Both the position numbers and the translations under genes were made by a program. DNA of 64,000 bases from Rapana venosa (lineage: Eukaryota; Mollusca; Gastropoda; Neogastropoda; Muricidae): assembly GCA_028751875.1 (NCBI GenBank), contig CM054153.1, forward strand, positions 29,537,307 through 29,601,306, in the 5' to 3' direction. The notes beneath the pieces were generated by a model. The model was given only the letters and a program-made list of their open reading frames with translations, searched no databases and was not told the origin of the DNA. Of the stretch, positions 1-12,286 are shown in pieces; the first letter of the stretch is position 1, and every line of letters starts with the position of its first letter.

Positions 1-65
1 TGTTGCTTTACAAGATTCAGCGCTATATAAATTCCATACATTATTATTATCATTATTATTATTAT
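1..65 (+). repeat. SINE family C tail with (ATT)n
   Basis: This matches the 3' end of the complete family C SINE at 35488-35980. The shared part is the stretch from 'ttgctttacaagattcag' to 'aaattccatacatt', followed by a (ATT)n simple tail. Only the tail is inside the window; the head would be to the left. Confidence 0.75.
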
Positions 66-445
66 AAAGCAAGAAGTCTGGGTTCAATCCCATAACTTTT
101 CCCCCATCCACTAGACTGTGAGTGGTGGTCTGGGTGCTAGTCTTTTGGATGAGAAGAAAAACTGAGGTCCCATGTTCAACAAGCCCATTAAATAGAAAAT
201 ATGCAGTTAAACAAACCCAAGGCAACATAGAGAGCTGTCCCCGGCAAAATTCTGTAGGAAAAAAGCCAGCCTGATTCAGAAACAAATAAACTTGCAGACA
301 GGAAAAGAGAAAAAAATAATAATGGGTGGTACTGCTCTTGAGGTAATGTGCTATTCCCCGGTAGGGCAGCCTGAATTTCACGTACAGAAATCTGCCATGA
401 CTGAAAGTGGTATTAATAACGATAATAATACAACACAAATCATAG
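66..445 (+). repeat. Decayed SINE family C copy
   Basis: The copy begins at a B-box-like 'gggttcaatccc' and continues with the family C body: 'cccccatccactagactg', 'gtggtggtctgggtgctag', a 'ggatgaga...gaggtcccatg' core, 'ggcaaaattct' and 'gcctgaatttcacg'. It ends in a TAATAA-rich tail. The tRNA-like 5' head is lost. It aligns throughout with the copy at 35488 but has many substitutions, so it is old. Confidence 0.7.
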
Positions 446-1494
446 CAACCAATGTTACTATGTATTATATCCTTGAATGGTATGCTGTATAGGAAAGGAG
501 GAAACTGACTGCCTCCACCCCCCACCCCCCTCAAGAAATAGCCATTTTTAAAGCTAGGAGAGCTATGTTTCAAAGTGTGGCAACCTACTTCTCAAACCGT
601 TTATCCATTAAGTCAGAATGCAACTACCTTTATTGCTGAATAAAAAACAAGTCCTATACACAAAATCTCACCATAGGTAAACCTTGATCCTCTTGCCAAG
701 TAACCAAACAAAACCACCAAAAAAAGACTTTCTTACGACATAATGATCAATCCTATTACTTCAGCTCAGAGACAATTATCATCACTACCTAAATGACAAA
801 CTATGGACAAAAATAACTTCTAAGCAATTAATTTTGCTGGATAAAGGGGAAAAGGGAAAAATAAACTTGTATGAATTCATGAAATAGGGCTCTACAACTC
901 GATAAAATTGGTATGGCAAATCAGATCTACACTGAAACACTTCTTTCAACACTACTAGTTGGAAAACGGTGAAAACAGCAAAACCATCTATACATTCTCT
1001 TTCAACTTTCAGATACGAAAAGAACAAACAAGTTATGATAAATTATGTTGCAAAGTGCCAAAGATATAACTAAAAATCAACACACACAAAATCATCTCAT
1101 ATCCTTGCATGTGCATGTGCGCATGCATGCACACAAGCATGCACGCATGCATGCACACACACACATACAGTTTACTGTCACTAGTATCAGATATACTAGC
1201 CTAGGGTTCTCTCTCTCAGTAACACACACACAACACAGAGTAACACGCACACATTCCCCTGTCCTAACAGTTCCCCATTGTTTTCCCTCGGATTCCCTGT
1301 CACAAACAAACCACTCTTGTAAGTAAATCCCCTGGGCAGGGAACAGCTGTTGTCTCCGTATAAGACATTACTGTCCCTTTAAAGTCATCCTTTATCGTCA
1401 AAACAATAAAAACAAAATGTTACATGTAACAACAGAAGGAAGGGAGCAGAGAAGTATAGTGATTCAACATGGGGAGGGAAGAACTGTCAACAGC
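446..1494. other. Intergenic or intronic DNA, no gene seen
   Basis: AT-rich unique-looking DNA with scattered CA runs and alternating CATGCA motifs (1085-1160). The open frames here show no recognisable domain and no codon bias. It may belong to intron 3 or to untranslated sequence of the minus-strand kinase gene, but nothing in the sequence proves this. Confidence 0.5.
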
Positions 1495-1513
1495 TTGTGT
1501 GTGTGTGTGTGTG

Positions 1514-1609
<96 letters not shown>

Positions 1610-1612
1610 TGT
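1495..1612. repeat. (GT)n microsatellite, about 115 bp
   Basis: Nearly pure GT dinucleotides with single interruptions, followed by a short GA-rich patch (1628-1652). Frames crossing it read poly Cys-Val or His-Thr and are not genes. Confidence 0.98.
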
Positions 1613-1764
1613 GCGTGCATGTGTGCGCGAGACAGAGAGAGACAGAGCGAGAGTATCAGGATTTTAATACTACTAAGGCTACAAGTATAGTAGCCAGCAT
1701 ACTTCACAGCTCACAAACCACTGAAACCTTCTTTCACACCAACACATTGGAAGATCTCATTTAA

Positions 1765-3219
1765 CCCTCTTGTTGTTGGATTCTACAGAGCTAAACTGCC
1801 TGTAGATTTTGAATTCTTTGAAGGTTTTGTACCTCCATCTGAGTTACTTTACTCCTAAGACAATTGTGTGTGTGCACGACAAGTTATCAAGCTGAAATTT
1901 TGTCACAAGCTAGGTATATCTTTGTACTTGCATTTAGGCGCAAGTTTATGTGTCTGGTCACCAGATGTCTTGTCATTGTCACCTTATTTGTCACCAATCA
2001 CAGGTAAAAATATGGTATATATGATAAAACAACAAATCCTGCATGGATTTGACGATAGTTAAAGCATGTTAGTGTCGAATAAGGAAGTTATACCCAGCTG
2101 ATGTGTTTACCAATGGTTATGTGCAATAGTACTTCAAGGATGTGTCACAGTGTCCCCATTGCACCTGTTGTTTTATGGTATGTCTTGAGGAGACAGAAGT
2201 TTTGTTTAACTATTTTTTCTTTTGAAAACAAGTCATATTCAATCATCATGTGACCTTTATACTGCAGTGCATTTCTGCGTGTGCTACCACATGTTTGTTA
2301 AGTGTACAGAAGTGTATTATTGTACATGACTGTCACACTGTCACCAGTGTCACAGCACAGGTGTGACAAATTTGAAACAACACAGAACTTCTGTAACCAT
2401 ACAAAATTTTAATGTTGGTAGTCTCTAAAGTAGTCGTAGTGGTGGCAAAGGGTCACATTACATCACAAAAAGCACAAATTATGGATGTGTGGGTGTGGGG
2501 GGGGGGGGTACCCATTGCTCTCACCTGTCGAACCTTGGCAGACGGGAGACCTATTTTATTTTCCTTCTTACTAGTTTCGTTATCGGCATATCTGTTCGTT
2601 TCTGCCATTGCAGTTTCAAAAGCAAAAGTGTGGTAATAATGAGAAAACAGTCAAAAGGCATCACGTTTTCAGGCGTCTATGCCGCGGACCGGCCAGGAGG
2701 TCAAATTTCTCCACAGTCGTGTGTGTAGCACAGGTCAGGAATGTGCCCTGTAGCACATTATTTTCAGGCTCACTCTTCTCCCTAACTGCAGCATCCTCCT
2801 CTTCCTCGTAAGCGTTTAATATCAGACTCACTTAACAATTCTCGTTCAAATATATCTACTTCCAAGACAATAACATTCAATTTATCGTCTCGCTAATCAG
2901 ATGAATCTCTGCTACTAAAGAAAACGCCATTTTTTTCACCACACTGCACCATTGAAAAGTGTTCCGGTCGCTGGCTGTTATTTCTTCCTTCCCTCCCCAC
3001 TACACGCATGTTAGTGGTCTAAATTTATCACTGGCACCGTCTGGCACCCTCCCTGCATCGCCCCACCAATTTTCAGACACACTGTGTGAAAACCACGAGA
3101 TCTGTGTGTGATGGAAAAGTACTGCCCATGTGGCAGCACCAACTGTCGGCTGCGGTCGGATTGGAATCTAGCGGCAGCCTCCGTTACTGTCGGCTGCGGC
3201 CGGATCGGGGACAAGAGGG
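1765..3219. mobile_element. piggyBac-like non-autonomous DNA transposon
   Basis: The segment is bounded by a 9-bp perfect terminal inverted repeat, CCCTCTTGT at 1765-1773 and ACAAGAGGG at 3211-3219. Each end abuts the tetranucleotide TTAA (1761-1764 and 3220-3223). Termini starting with CCC and a TTAA target duplication are the hallmarks of the piggyBac superfamily. The 1455-bp interior encodes no transposase: no long frame with a DDD/DDE-type domain is present. Near the right end a GC-rich subterminal motif around 'ctgtcggctgcgg' occurs twice (about 3146-3158 and 3187-3199). A short hairpin (TGTCACAC ... GTGTGACA, about 2329-2368) lies inside. It is probably a deletion derivative or MITE mobilised in trans. 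The short repeat leaves some chance of coincidence, but the combination of CCC ends and TTAA on both sides is specific. Confidence 0.7.
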
Positions 3220-3363
3220 TTAATTAACAAAAAGTTCTTGGGCTTTCAAGAGCATTAAAAAAAATGTATACTCCCAAATGTCTTAATTAACAGACATACT
3301 GATACTCTGTAGCACACTTTGAAGGGATCGCTCATTTGCATAGAACTAACTTTAATAGATATT

Positions 3364-3610
3364 TTGAGAGAGAGGGAGAGGGGGCAAATGGAGAGAGCGG
3401 GATGGAGGGAGGAAGGGAGAGATGGGGAAAGAGAGAGATAGAGACTCAGAGAGAGAGAGAGAGATAGAGACTCAGAGAGAGAGAAAGAGAGAGAGTGGAT
3501 GGAGAGAGGGGAGAGGGGGAAAGACAGGGCGGATGGAGATAGGGGGAGAGAAAGAGAGAGGTCGTATGGAGGGGTAGGGAAAGAGAGAGAAAGAGAGAGA
3601 CATAAAAGAC
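3364..3610. repeat. Purine-rich GA/GGGA repeat tract
   Basis: About 245 bases of imperfect GAGAGA, GGGAGA and GGATGGAGA words. It is a degenerate microsatellite; no coding content. Confidence 0.9.
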
Positions 3611-3974
3611 AAAAACCAAAAAGGCAGGGTTTTTTCTTCTTTTTTTAAAAAAAATTCATGTTTAGTCTACAGTATAAAGAGCATCCGAAGCTTTACAATA
3701 TTATGATGGGAGAGCGCACAACAATGGAAGACTAGTTACATAGGTGTTCAGACAAGAAAATGAGGAAATGCTATGCAGATTTCAGGGTTAACATGTGCAT
3801 GCATCCATCACAATGTCACGAAAGACATGTCTGCAGTGCTTGTTCTGATTATGCAATCTGTGCTCCTGCACCCACTCACACGCACAAACATATCCTCACT
3901 ATCTCTCAATCTCACACAGGTGCCCACCCACCCACCCACCTGCGCGCGCAGACACACACACACATACACACACA

Positions 3975-4245
3975 CTCTCAGGAGGATTTTTCCTCTGGAG
4001 TTAACATCAGTGCTGACTCCACTCCCCCTGAAAGTCTTCGGATGAGACTATTTAGAAACCAAGGTCCCATGCGCAAACATACGTAGAACATCTTGCACAC
4101 ATTTAAAACCCATTCTGCTTTTCAGAAGAATAGGCCATTGTGTGCCAGTGGGAACAGATGACAAAACTGACAACAGTATAAAAAAAAAAGCACATGAGTG
4201 CTTATTCCATTCTCCTCAAAATGAGAATAAATAAAACACACACAC
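3975..4245 (+). repeat. SINE family A body and tail
   Basis: The body matches other family A copies: 'ggagttaacatcag', 'gactccactccccctg', 'cggatgagactat', 'aacatcttgcacacat', 'aggccattgtgtgcc' and 'gagtgcttattccatt'. It ends in AAATAAAA followed by CA repeats. The tRNA-like head is absent. Confidence 0.85.
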
Positions 4246-5530
4246 ACACACACAGTGACCCACACATAGCGACACACACACACACATGTGAACATATGTA
4301 TCTCTTCTTATAGACTTTGTGATTCAAGGTCAGCCTTTAGCCTTTAATGTTTTACAGCCCTTAACACCATTGCCAACTACCACAACTGGAGATAACCGGA
4401 ATCCGCCACACTGCTCAAGTTTTGTCAGTGAGAGGAATTATAGTTATCTCCTGGTGGTGGTCATGCTGGTGGTAGTGGTATATATGGTAAAATGGTTTTA
4501 TTTATTTAATTTTTTTTTTTTTTTTGCACTGGTGGTGGTCTTTTTTTCACACTACAGCAGTACTATATCAAATAAGTGGGTTAATTGTGGAGCAAACCAT
4601 GGGGTGGATCATTAATTTTATTCAATTTAAGTCAAATACTTTATTATCTCACAAACAGAAATAATATTCGCGTGGGTTCAACTAGAAGGCATGCATAAAA
4701 ACAGGAAACCATTTTTCACAGAAAAATCCCACAACGCAGTATCCGAACATTGGCGCACACGCATGTGTACATCACAAGATATATAGTACCCAAATTTCAG
4801 CAATATCTTAAGTCATAAACTCAGTGTAAAATCACATGCACTCATGCGCGTGCCAGTATGTACACACATCCACACACTCACACATTCCCCATCACACAAA
4901 CACATACACACACACATACAGTGGGCAAATTCACACACATATTTTTATCATGACATCAACCAAAATGTTTTAACATGATATATGATAAAATTTATATAAA
5001 TTAACGTAATGCATATTATTCTATGAAAATATTGTATTCAGTTTTGTTGTTGTTTTTTTAAATAGCCTTTCCTATGCTTCTAACATCCCATGCCTTCACC
5101 ATCTGAGCCCACCCCCTTCCTCTCCCACTCACTCTTCCCTCCCCACCTCTACCTCTCTCTCTCTCTCTGACTCTCTCAATTTCACAGAATGAATCATGTT
5201 TGGCATTCCATTTAACTGCAGATAAAAGAAGATAAATCTTTCAAAAGCAATTCAAAGTATAACAGTTTTACCACAGTACTACAAAGTTTAATTGTCAATA
5301 CACCACAGTCAACTGTAAAACAAAGTCTGAAATATGAAGAAGAAAAAAAAGGTTAAATAAACACAGGTTTGTCTGTTGCTCTTACGTTTTTAATCTGTAT
5401 TTTATATACTCTTCACAAAAAGAATAGCAAAAATGCAAAAGTGTTTTGTAAAGCTCAAACAACCATAACAGAAAAATCTGCACAATGGTCAAATTAGGTG
5501 TAAAGGACTTACGACTTAATAAAACTGTTA
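4246..5530. other. Non-coding DNA with CA and CT tracts
   Basis: AT-rich sequence with short CA runs (4237-4290, 4860-4920), a T tract (4509-4524), and a CT-rich patch (5090-5180). No open frame here resembles a protein family. Confidence 0.5.
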
Positions 5531-5532
5531 AA

Positions 5533-5595
5533 TCACACACACACACACACACATGCATGCATACGCACGAACGCACACACACACACACACACACA
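5533..5595. repeat. (CA)n microsatellite
   Basis: Interrupted CA dinucleotides with central CATGCATGC and CGCACG variants. Confidence 0.95.
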
Positions 5596-6231
5596 TCTCA
5601 CACAAAGTTTATGCCTGAAAATGGAAAGCTTACTGTTGGCAATGTTATAAAATACATTTTTCTTTCTTTCTTTCCTTTAAAACAGGTTTTATTGTCTAGA
5701 TTTTTTTCTTTAAAAAATGTCATAATACTAGCATAATTTCATGCTATAGAAATACATCTACAGGGGGGATATAAACACACACCCTCTCTCTCCCCCTTCC
5801 CTCCCTCCTACTACTGCTTTAAGTGGGGGGGGGGGGGAGGAGTTAAAACTAAAAAGAAAAAAAATTTAAACATAAATGCACAAATGTGTATCATCACGGC
5901 ATGAAATATAGTAAATTAATTATGATTGTTTTACTGTCAAATAATAAACATTAGTGTAATTCGTGATATATCTGCATTAAAAGTTCTACGCTTAGTTAAA
6001 ATACTTAAATTCAACTACCTATCAAAAGAATTGTTTAACTTTATTTACTGCTAACAAGCATAAATCATTAAAGGCATTGTTCTTACATATCACAGAGCGC
6101 GACAGTCATATCAAGAAGTCATGTCCGAACTGAGATACGTGATGCACAAGTGTTTCCTGTTTACATTGTCATTACCAGCTCTGGCTGTTCCATATTCTAC
6201 TGTCCTTGTTACATATTATAACAATTCAGCG

Positions 6232-6540
6232 AAAAGAGAGGAAAAGGAAGATGAAGGGAGAGAGAGAGAGGGGGGGAGGGGGTGGGGAGGGAGGGGAGAA
6301 AGAGAGGAGGAGAGAGAGATGGAAGGGGAGAGGTACTCGGATAGTAGTGGAGGTGGGGAAAATAGACAAGGAGGTGACAGGGGGGAAAAGGAACAATGCA
6401 GAAACAAAAAGAGGGATAGAAAAGAGGGAATTCCTAGCACAGAATTTCCAGATGGTGGGGATGCTATTCAAACTACCCCCCCCCCCCCTCCTTCACCCCC
6501 CCCCCCCCCCATCCCACCAAGCATCCCCACAGGGTGGGGG
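6232..6540. repeat. Purine tract followed by poly-C tract
   Basis: From 6232 to about 6435 the plus strand is almost all A and G (GAGAGA, GGGGGAGGG). From 6473 to 6512 it switches to near-pure C runs. The open frames of 154 and 115 codons across this stretch are Arg/Glu/Gly/Pro low complexity and are not genes. Confidence 0.85.
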
Positions 6541-6662
6541 GAGGGGTACATAAATAATAATAACAATAATGTATGGAATTTATAAAAGTGCCGATTCTTG
6601 TAAAGCATTTATAAATAATTCTTTTCAGTGGAAAGGAGAGGGAGATGAAAGGAGAGGGAGAT

Positions 6663-6663
<1 letters not shown>

Positions 6664-6743
<80 letters not shown>
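6664..6743. repeat. (GA)n microsatellite, about 80 bp
   Basis: Uninterrupted GA dinucleotides. Confidence 0.98.
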
Positions 6744-6744
<1 letters not shown>

Positions 6745-7720
6745 AATGAACAAGATTTATCCTTCAAGCCTCCAGCCCATTAGAATGGGGTCCAAACAAA
6801 GCATAGCAAAACAAAACAAAAAGCAAAAGCATAACTTCAAAGCTTATATGTCACGACTGTCACAACATGACAAATCATCAAATGTCAGTAAGGGTTCTTC
6901 TTAATCAAGATATAATGATTTACTACTTTAAACAATCATATTCAATAATCCGTTTATTCAAGCTTATCGATTCCCCTAGTCACCCAGAACATGCACTCCG
7001 AATCACTCATCCCCCTTGGGGAATCACAGTGATCATAGTGAGATGGGAAATTTGTACACACCAGATGAGATGTTTACCAATACTACAGGTATTTTTAACT
7101 GGTTTCCAGTACCTAGCCTTAGCCACATAGACAGACTCAAACTTCAGGATTTTTTTTTAAATCCTTTCATAAAAAAGAATACATGAGATAGAGAGAGTTT
7201 CAAATTTCAATCTCTTTATTTCCTGTCATCCCTTTAGGGACATGGAGGATTTTACACAATATCAGTGAACAAAATCGTAACTGAACATTATACATGCACC
7301 ATGTAAGCGGATACTTGAACACAATACTATAGAACAATTGTCTGTTTACACATATCAAACTCATTGAACAAAGTGTACATGTTATTTCTGATAGTATTAA
7401 TCACTAAATCACTTTAACAACATCGTGCAGAGTCTTTTTATTTGATGAATAAAAGAGTTGTTCATACTTCAAAGTGTTTGGATGTTTAGCATAATATTTT
7501 GGTAAACATTTTTTACAAGTTTCATTCAACATTGGACAAACAAAAAGGTAATTAAATTTCAATGTTGTCTTCAATTTAACGTCTGTTCACTCTTAGTGAT
7601 ATTAGTGATAATTAAATTTGTCACCAACAATGACACCACTATTGTATTTTGTACAGTTTCTTTCATTTCTAAGGAATGTTCATCTATTACAGGCAATCAA
7701 AAATCAAGGGCAGGAAAGTG
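6744..7720. other. Non-coding DNA, no gene seen
   Basis: AT-rich sequence with no recognisable protein or RNA gene. A word around 'gtctgttcactcttagtg' (7579-7596) recurs in altered form near 7786 and 24480, hinting at an old low-copy dispersed repeat. Confidence 0.4.
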
Positions 7721-8035
7721 AGTGTGAAAGTGTGTGTGTGAGTCATTATGTGTGTGTGTGTGGGTTTTTTTCATTTAAAGTATATGTTCACTCTAGGGTG
7801 ATATTAGACTCTGTGTGTGTGCTTGTGTGTGCTTGTGTGTGTGTGCGTGCGTGCGTGTGTGTAAGTGCGTGTGTGTGCGTGTGTGCGCATGTGCATGTGT
7901 GTATGTGACTGTGTACATCATACCTGAGGGAGGGCGTGCATGTGTCATTGTGTACGTGCGTGCGTGCGTGCATCCACGTGTGTGTGTGAGTGTGTGTGTG
8001 TGTGTGTACGTGCATGCCTCTGCGCTTATGAATAC
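7720..8035. repeat. Degenerate (GT)n / GTGC region
   Basis: About 300 bp of TG repeats with TGCG, CATG and GTACGTGCGT variants. It generates spurious frames on both strands. Confidence 0.95.
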
Positions 8036-8329
8036 ATGCATGTGCATGTTTTGTATCGAGAACCACCTCACTCAACCACTTGAACCACCACCATATGCGC
8101 TCATATGCCCAAAGCGTCACTTTTCCTCCTTGAAATCACACAACAGCCTCCAGCTATAACCACCTATCAATCAGTCAAGCACCCGTCATCATTTTACCAC
8201 TCCATAAGCAGCCAATAAAATCTGTGCTCAGCTCCAACCTTCCCTCACAGCACCCCCCTGCAATCTCAGCTAGTTAGCAGATACAATCATAAAGCTCTAG
8301 TCTGCCTGCCACAGTTTTTGTGATCGATC

Positions 8330-8780
8330 ATTTTTTGGGGGTTTTCATTCCTTGGCTAGAGCTCTAAGGTTCATCAGTGATGACATTTTTGCCCACCATC
8401 AATCAAAGGAGTGCATTCTGACTTTGGGAATGGTGTGCCCATGCATTTTAAAAAATTTTTGTCATCCGTTCCTACCAACATGAAATAGCCTACTCTTTCT
8501 TAAAGGCAGAACAGGTCCTCAACATGTGCACAAATTGTCCTGCATGTGGTCAAACACGGGAACTCAGTTTAATAATAATAATGTATACAACTTATATAGC
8601 AACAAATCAAAGTGCTTTATAAGTTTATTTATCTATAGTATTACCTGAAGGACTTTATAAATAAAGTCAACTGACACTAAAGGTAAAATTTCCTAAAACG
8701 GGTGCCTCTGTAGTGGCTCGAATCCCGGTTGTCAGATCATGAGCATAAGGTTCTAACCACTAGGCTCTATCTCTTCCCCC
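8330..8780 (-). repeat. SINE family A, minus strand, with nested insertion
   Basis: Read on the minus strand, a tRNA-like head (A-box-like 'tagcctagtggttagaac', B-box-like 'gggattcgagcc') lies at about 8700-8775. The body and the 3' end 'gagctctagccaaggaatg' lie near 8345-8375. Between them, at 8568-8650, sits an unrelated stretch with TAATAA and 'acttatatagcaac' that matches the reversed tail of SINE family C. This suggests insertion of a family C fragment into the family A copy. Confidence 0.7.
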
Positions 8781-8795
8781 CCCCCCCCCCCCCCC
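8776..8795. repeat. Poly-C tract
   Basis: About 20 consecutive C, adjoining the head of the preceding minus-strand SINE. Confidence 0.95.
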
Positions 8796-8799
8796 TGCC

Positions 8800-10470
8800 C
8801 CTCCACTCCCTCCTTTGTGACTGCTCTGTGCCAATCCCTTTACATTTAATCCCTTTGTTTGTGTTCAGTAAAAACTGGTTGCAGCCTTAGTCAATCCTAT
8901 TTCAAAGCATCCCTAGCATAAACCAGCTTTATGTGCTGTGGGGCTCTTCAAAATGTTACGACTGAAATAAATATTTCTAAAAATCTAATAAAAGACTTAT
9001 CAAGCATGCACACACACACAGAGTGACACACACACTGAGTGACACACACTAAAATAACAAATGCGCAGGGCAAACCCTGGTCATAAATATAATCTATTTA
9101 CAAATAAAACGCTGACAAATTTAGGATGTGGTAAATTTTCACAGTCTAAGAAGCGTGATGTAACCGGATTCAAACAGAAATAGTAACTCGGTATACACAG
9201 AACGCAGTGAACGTTCCAAATCTTTCCAGTGCTATCTCTGCTTTGAACAGATCCTAGCAAATGAGTCTAGACAATACATGGGAAAAAGAAAGGGAAAAAA
9301 AATCGCTATCACTACCACCATCAACACAACAGTGCCGCTACCAACCGAATTGTTCCTTGCTTACGTTAACAATAAATCGGACCACGTATCTTGTCCTAGT
9401 GATGACCTTTGCAGCTATATATATCTATTATACAGACCTGGTTTATATGACCTTTAAAAGCCCAAATCTACAATGACCAAAACTAAAAACTATCCACAAT
9501 CATTTATACTTTATAGCCGTTTTTTTTTTCCAGTGCCAACAACTTTCATTAAAAAATTAACCAACACATACACATTACATTAGTCATGTAATGTATGCTG
9601 TATACATTTATAATCATATTAATGTATTCTTTCAGGCACACATTCTATTAAGATCCCTTCCTGTGTATCTGTAGTGGGTGGGGTTATTATTGTTCCTTCC
9701 TCCCATTTTACTTTGACATGTTAGATTACACATTCCTGCTAGACTAAGTACAATCATAGAACTGAAATGCCACGCTCCACCACAAAAAGAGTAGCTCAGC
9801 ACCTGACCCACTTTTCCACTAGGAGCCATTTTAGGCAGGTGGGGGTCAGGTTGTCTATTTTGAGATTTGGAGTGATTATAAAACTATAGACATCATTCTA
9901 CCTTGTAATGAAATATCAAAGCACAATTTTGTTTTCTTTTGCTTTAAAAAAAATTTTTTTTTAATACCCAAGCCCTCATTCTGACCACCTATTGCGATGC
10001 TAAACTTATCAATTTCTCATTTTGTCATGTCCTGCGCTACGTCATTTCAATTTGTCATAACTTTTCAAAGAACTGTCCGATTTTCAATCTGTTTCTTACA
10101 TTGAATAGCCTTTTTATTGCAAATTAATAACACGTCAATAACTAAAAATTGACCAACGGTACAATACGACTTGCTATGTGGTGGAATGTCACAAACTATC
10201 AAGCACACTGAAATTTAAGCTCATCACAGCTGATGTCACTTTGATAATTTATAAACAAACTAACAACAACAAAACAAAACTAAAAACTCTGGATTCATAA
10301 ATCGTATCATGTGTGTATCTATCTCTGATCAGGTAGTATCATACTATCAGTAACAGTGGAATTCAAGATTAGAACCAGTGCAAGTGCGCAAGCACACACT
10401 CACACACACACACTCTCTCTCTCTCTCTCTCACACACACACATGCACGTATGCACACACGCACAAACTCA
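8800..10470. other. Non-coding DNA, no gene seen
   Basis: Mixed AT-rich sequence with CA patches at 9008-9045 and 10385-10460. A 65-codon minus frame at 9632-9829 has no recognisable family. I see no RNA gene or conserved exon. Confidence 0.45.
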
Positions 10471-10477
10471 ATGAATA

Positions 10478-10826
10478 ATCTCTCGCTTGGCCCACGCCAA
10501 AAGCTCTGTCAGGTTATTGATGTCAGCTAATTGCCATGGCCTACATTAAAATGTTGTTATGTTTAAAATGTGTTGAGATTGCCTTCAGCCATGACAAGCT
10601 CTTAACATAACAACCTGCACTCTCCTTTATAGGAGGAAAAAATCCTCTGAAGTCGGAGTATGGCTGCCTATGTGGCGAGGTACTTGAAAAGAGTCATACA
10701 CGCAAACTTCTCACCCGGTGTACTTCCTATCTCACAGTGATCCCCAGGTGGGATGAGTGAGTCAGAGTGCATGTTCTGGGTGACCCCCAGGGTGTAAAGC
10801 TGGGGAACGCACAACAACAACAACAT
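10478..10826 (+). repeat. Dispersed repeat family B with (AAC)n tail
   Basis: One of four related copies (others at 26125, 46683 and 52955). Shared blocks are 'aattgccatggcctacatt', 'gattgccttcagccatgac', 'gaagtcggagtatggctgcc', 'catacacgcaaacttctc', 'cccaggtgggatgag' and 'agctggggaacgcacaac'. The end is (AAC)n, as in a retroposed short element. No clear A or B box was found in this copy. Confidence 0.8.
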
Positions 10827-11109
10827 AACAACCGAGCTTGGGCCCCATTCCTACTCCATTCTGATTAAGAGCTCAACATTTCCACTTCACATTTTCTCTT
10901 CACAATCACAGATTATATATATATATCTATTACTAGTATTAGTATAACCCTTTAACTGCTCTTGTGCTGCTGGCTCATTTATCTACCACTCACTGATGTT
11001 TGGTTTCATCTGGGCTTAACAGTTACACCGAGTTACTTTCCTGGTTTGGCTGGCAGACATATTAATTTTATTCCTCCCAGGAAGCGCTGGGAAGTAGATT
11101 TTAGCTACA

Positions 11110-11110
11110 T

Positions 11111-11174
<64 letters not shown>

Positions 11175-11272
11175 GTGAGAGTGTGTGTGTGTGTCACTGT
11201 GTGTGTCACTGTGTGTGTGTGTGTGTGTGTGTGGTGTGGTGTGGTGTGGTGTGGTGTGGTGTGGTGTGGTGT

Positions 11273-11306
<34 letters not shown>
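11110..11306. repeat. Compound (CT)n-(GT)n-(GGTGT)n microsatellite
   Basis: (CT)n runs to about 11173, then GT with TCACTGTG interruptions, then about nine GGTGT pentamers at 11233-11277, then pure GT to 11306. Frames of 129 and 144 codons across it are translation artefacts. Confidence 0.97.
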
Positions 11307-11307
<1 letters not shown>

Positions 11308-11459
11308 ATCCCCTCATTAAGTGGGTGGCCTGTGCCTGGCCTTGTGTGTGATTTTTGAGGAGTCATTTCATTGTACAGGCTGCATGCTGGGTACTGTTTG
11401 CGTTTCCATAAAACAGTGAACGATGACATGAAATAAGAGATATCTAACATGCACAGTTT

Positions 11460-11655
11460 GATCTTATGCGTGTGTTACATGTACACACACGCGAAGGGAA
11501 GAGCACTGGCAGGTCCACACTGACCTGGGAGATTGTAAAGATCTCCACCCTGAATTTACCAGATGCTGCCATCGAGGTTCGAACCCGTGACTGCATGGAA
11601 CCACAGGATTGACATTAAATGGTCCTAACCACTTGGCTATAGTGTCTGTCGAGCT
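11460..11655 (-). repeat. SINE family D, minus strand
   Basis: On the minus strand the head shows an A-box-like 'tatagccaagtggttagga' and a B-box-like 'gggttcgaacctc'. It is followed by 'ggtggagatctttacaatct' and 'cccaggtcagtgtggac', matching the copies at 34985 and 55570. It is 5'-complete and truncated in the body. Confidence 0.75.
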
Positions 11656-11871
11656 AGATGGTCAATCGATACCAAAGGAACTATAAAACAAACAAGTAGC
11701 ACTGGTGCTGGTACCACTTTTGGAGTTCATCCAGAACAGGGATTTCTTGATTCTTCTATAGCGGGATGGGCAAGGGCTAGATGTGAATAACTGGGGTCAG
11801 GATGCTGACACATGAATAACATGTGTAAAACAGAAGTTAAAAAAACAACAACAAAACAACCACACTATATA

Positions 11872-11873
<2 letters not shown>

Positions 11874-11948
<75 letters not shown>

Positions 11949-12006
11949 GTGTGAGTACTGTGTGAGTACTGTGTGTACTGTGTGAGTACTGTGTGTACTG
12001 TGTGCA
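11874..12006. repeat. (TG)n and 11-bp TACTGTGTGAG tandem repeat
   Basis: About 70 bp of pure TG, then several copies of TACTGTGTGAG and its shorter form TACTGTGTG. Confidence 0.97.
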
Positions 12007-12158
12007 TGAGCAAGTGTGTTCATGCATCTGTCTGTGTGCGTCCTAATAAGCATGAACCTCAAACATGGTACCTGCACAGGAGTACTCTTAACTAGAACTG
12101 CTATTCGTCAACATGTTTGTGGTAAACTATTTCTGACTGGAAACTGTTACTCCTAATG

Positions 12159-12235
12159 AAATCATCAGATGAAAGGGGAGGAGATTAAAAAGAAAAAATC
12201 ATCAGATGAAAGGGGAGGAGGTTAAAAAGAAAAAA
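12159..12235. repeat. Tandem duplication of about 37 bp
   Basis: The word beginning 'atcatcagatgaaagggg' occurs twice back to back, differing by one base (AGGAGATT versus AGGAGGTT). It is a recent local duplication. Confidence 0.9.
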
Positions 12236-12286
12236 GACAAGACACTTTGTACCAACTACATAACCATGAACTCACTCAGAACACCA

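Noticed and set aside
6121..6585. 154-codon plus-strand frame beginning with a hydrophobic stretch that looks like a signal peptide
   Set aside because: After about 38 residues it becomes purine-tract and poly-C low complexity. No domain or splice evidence supports it.
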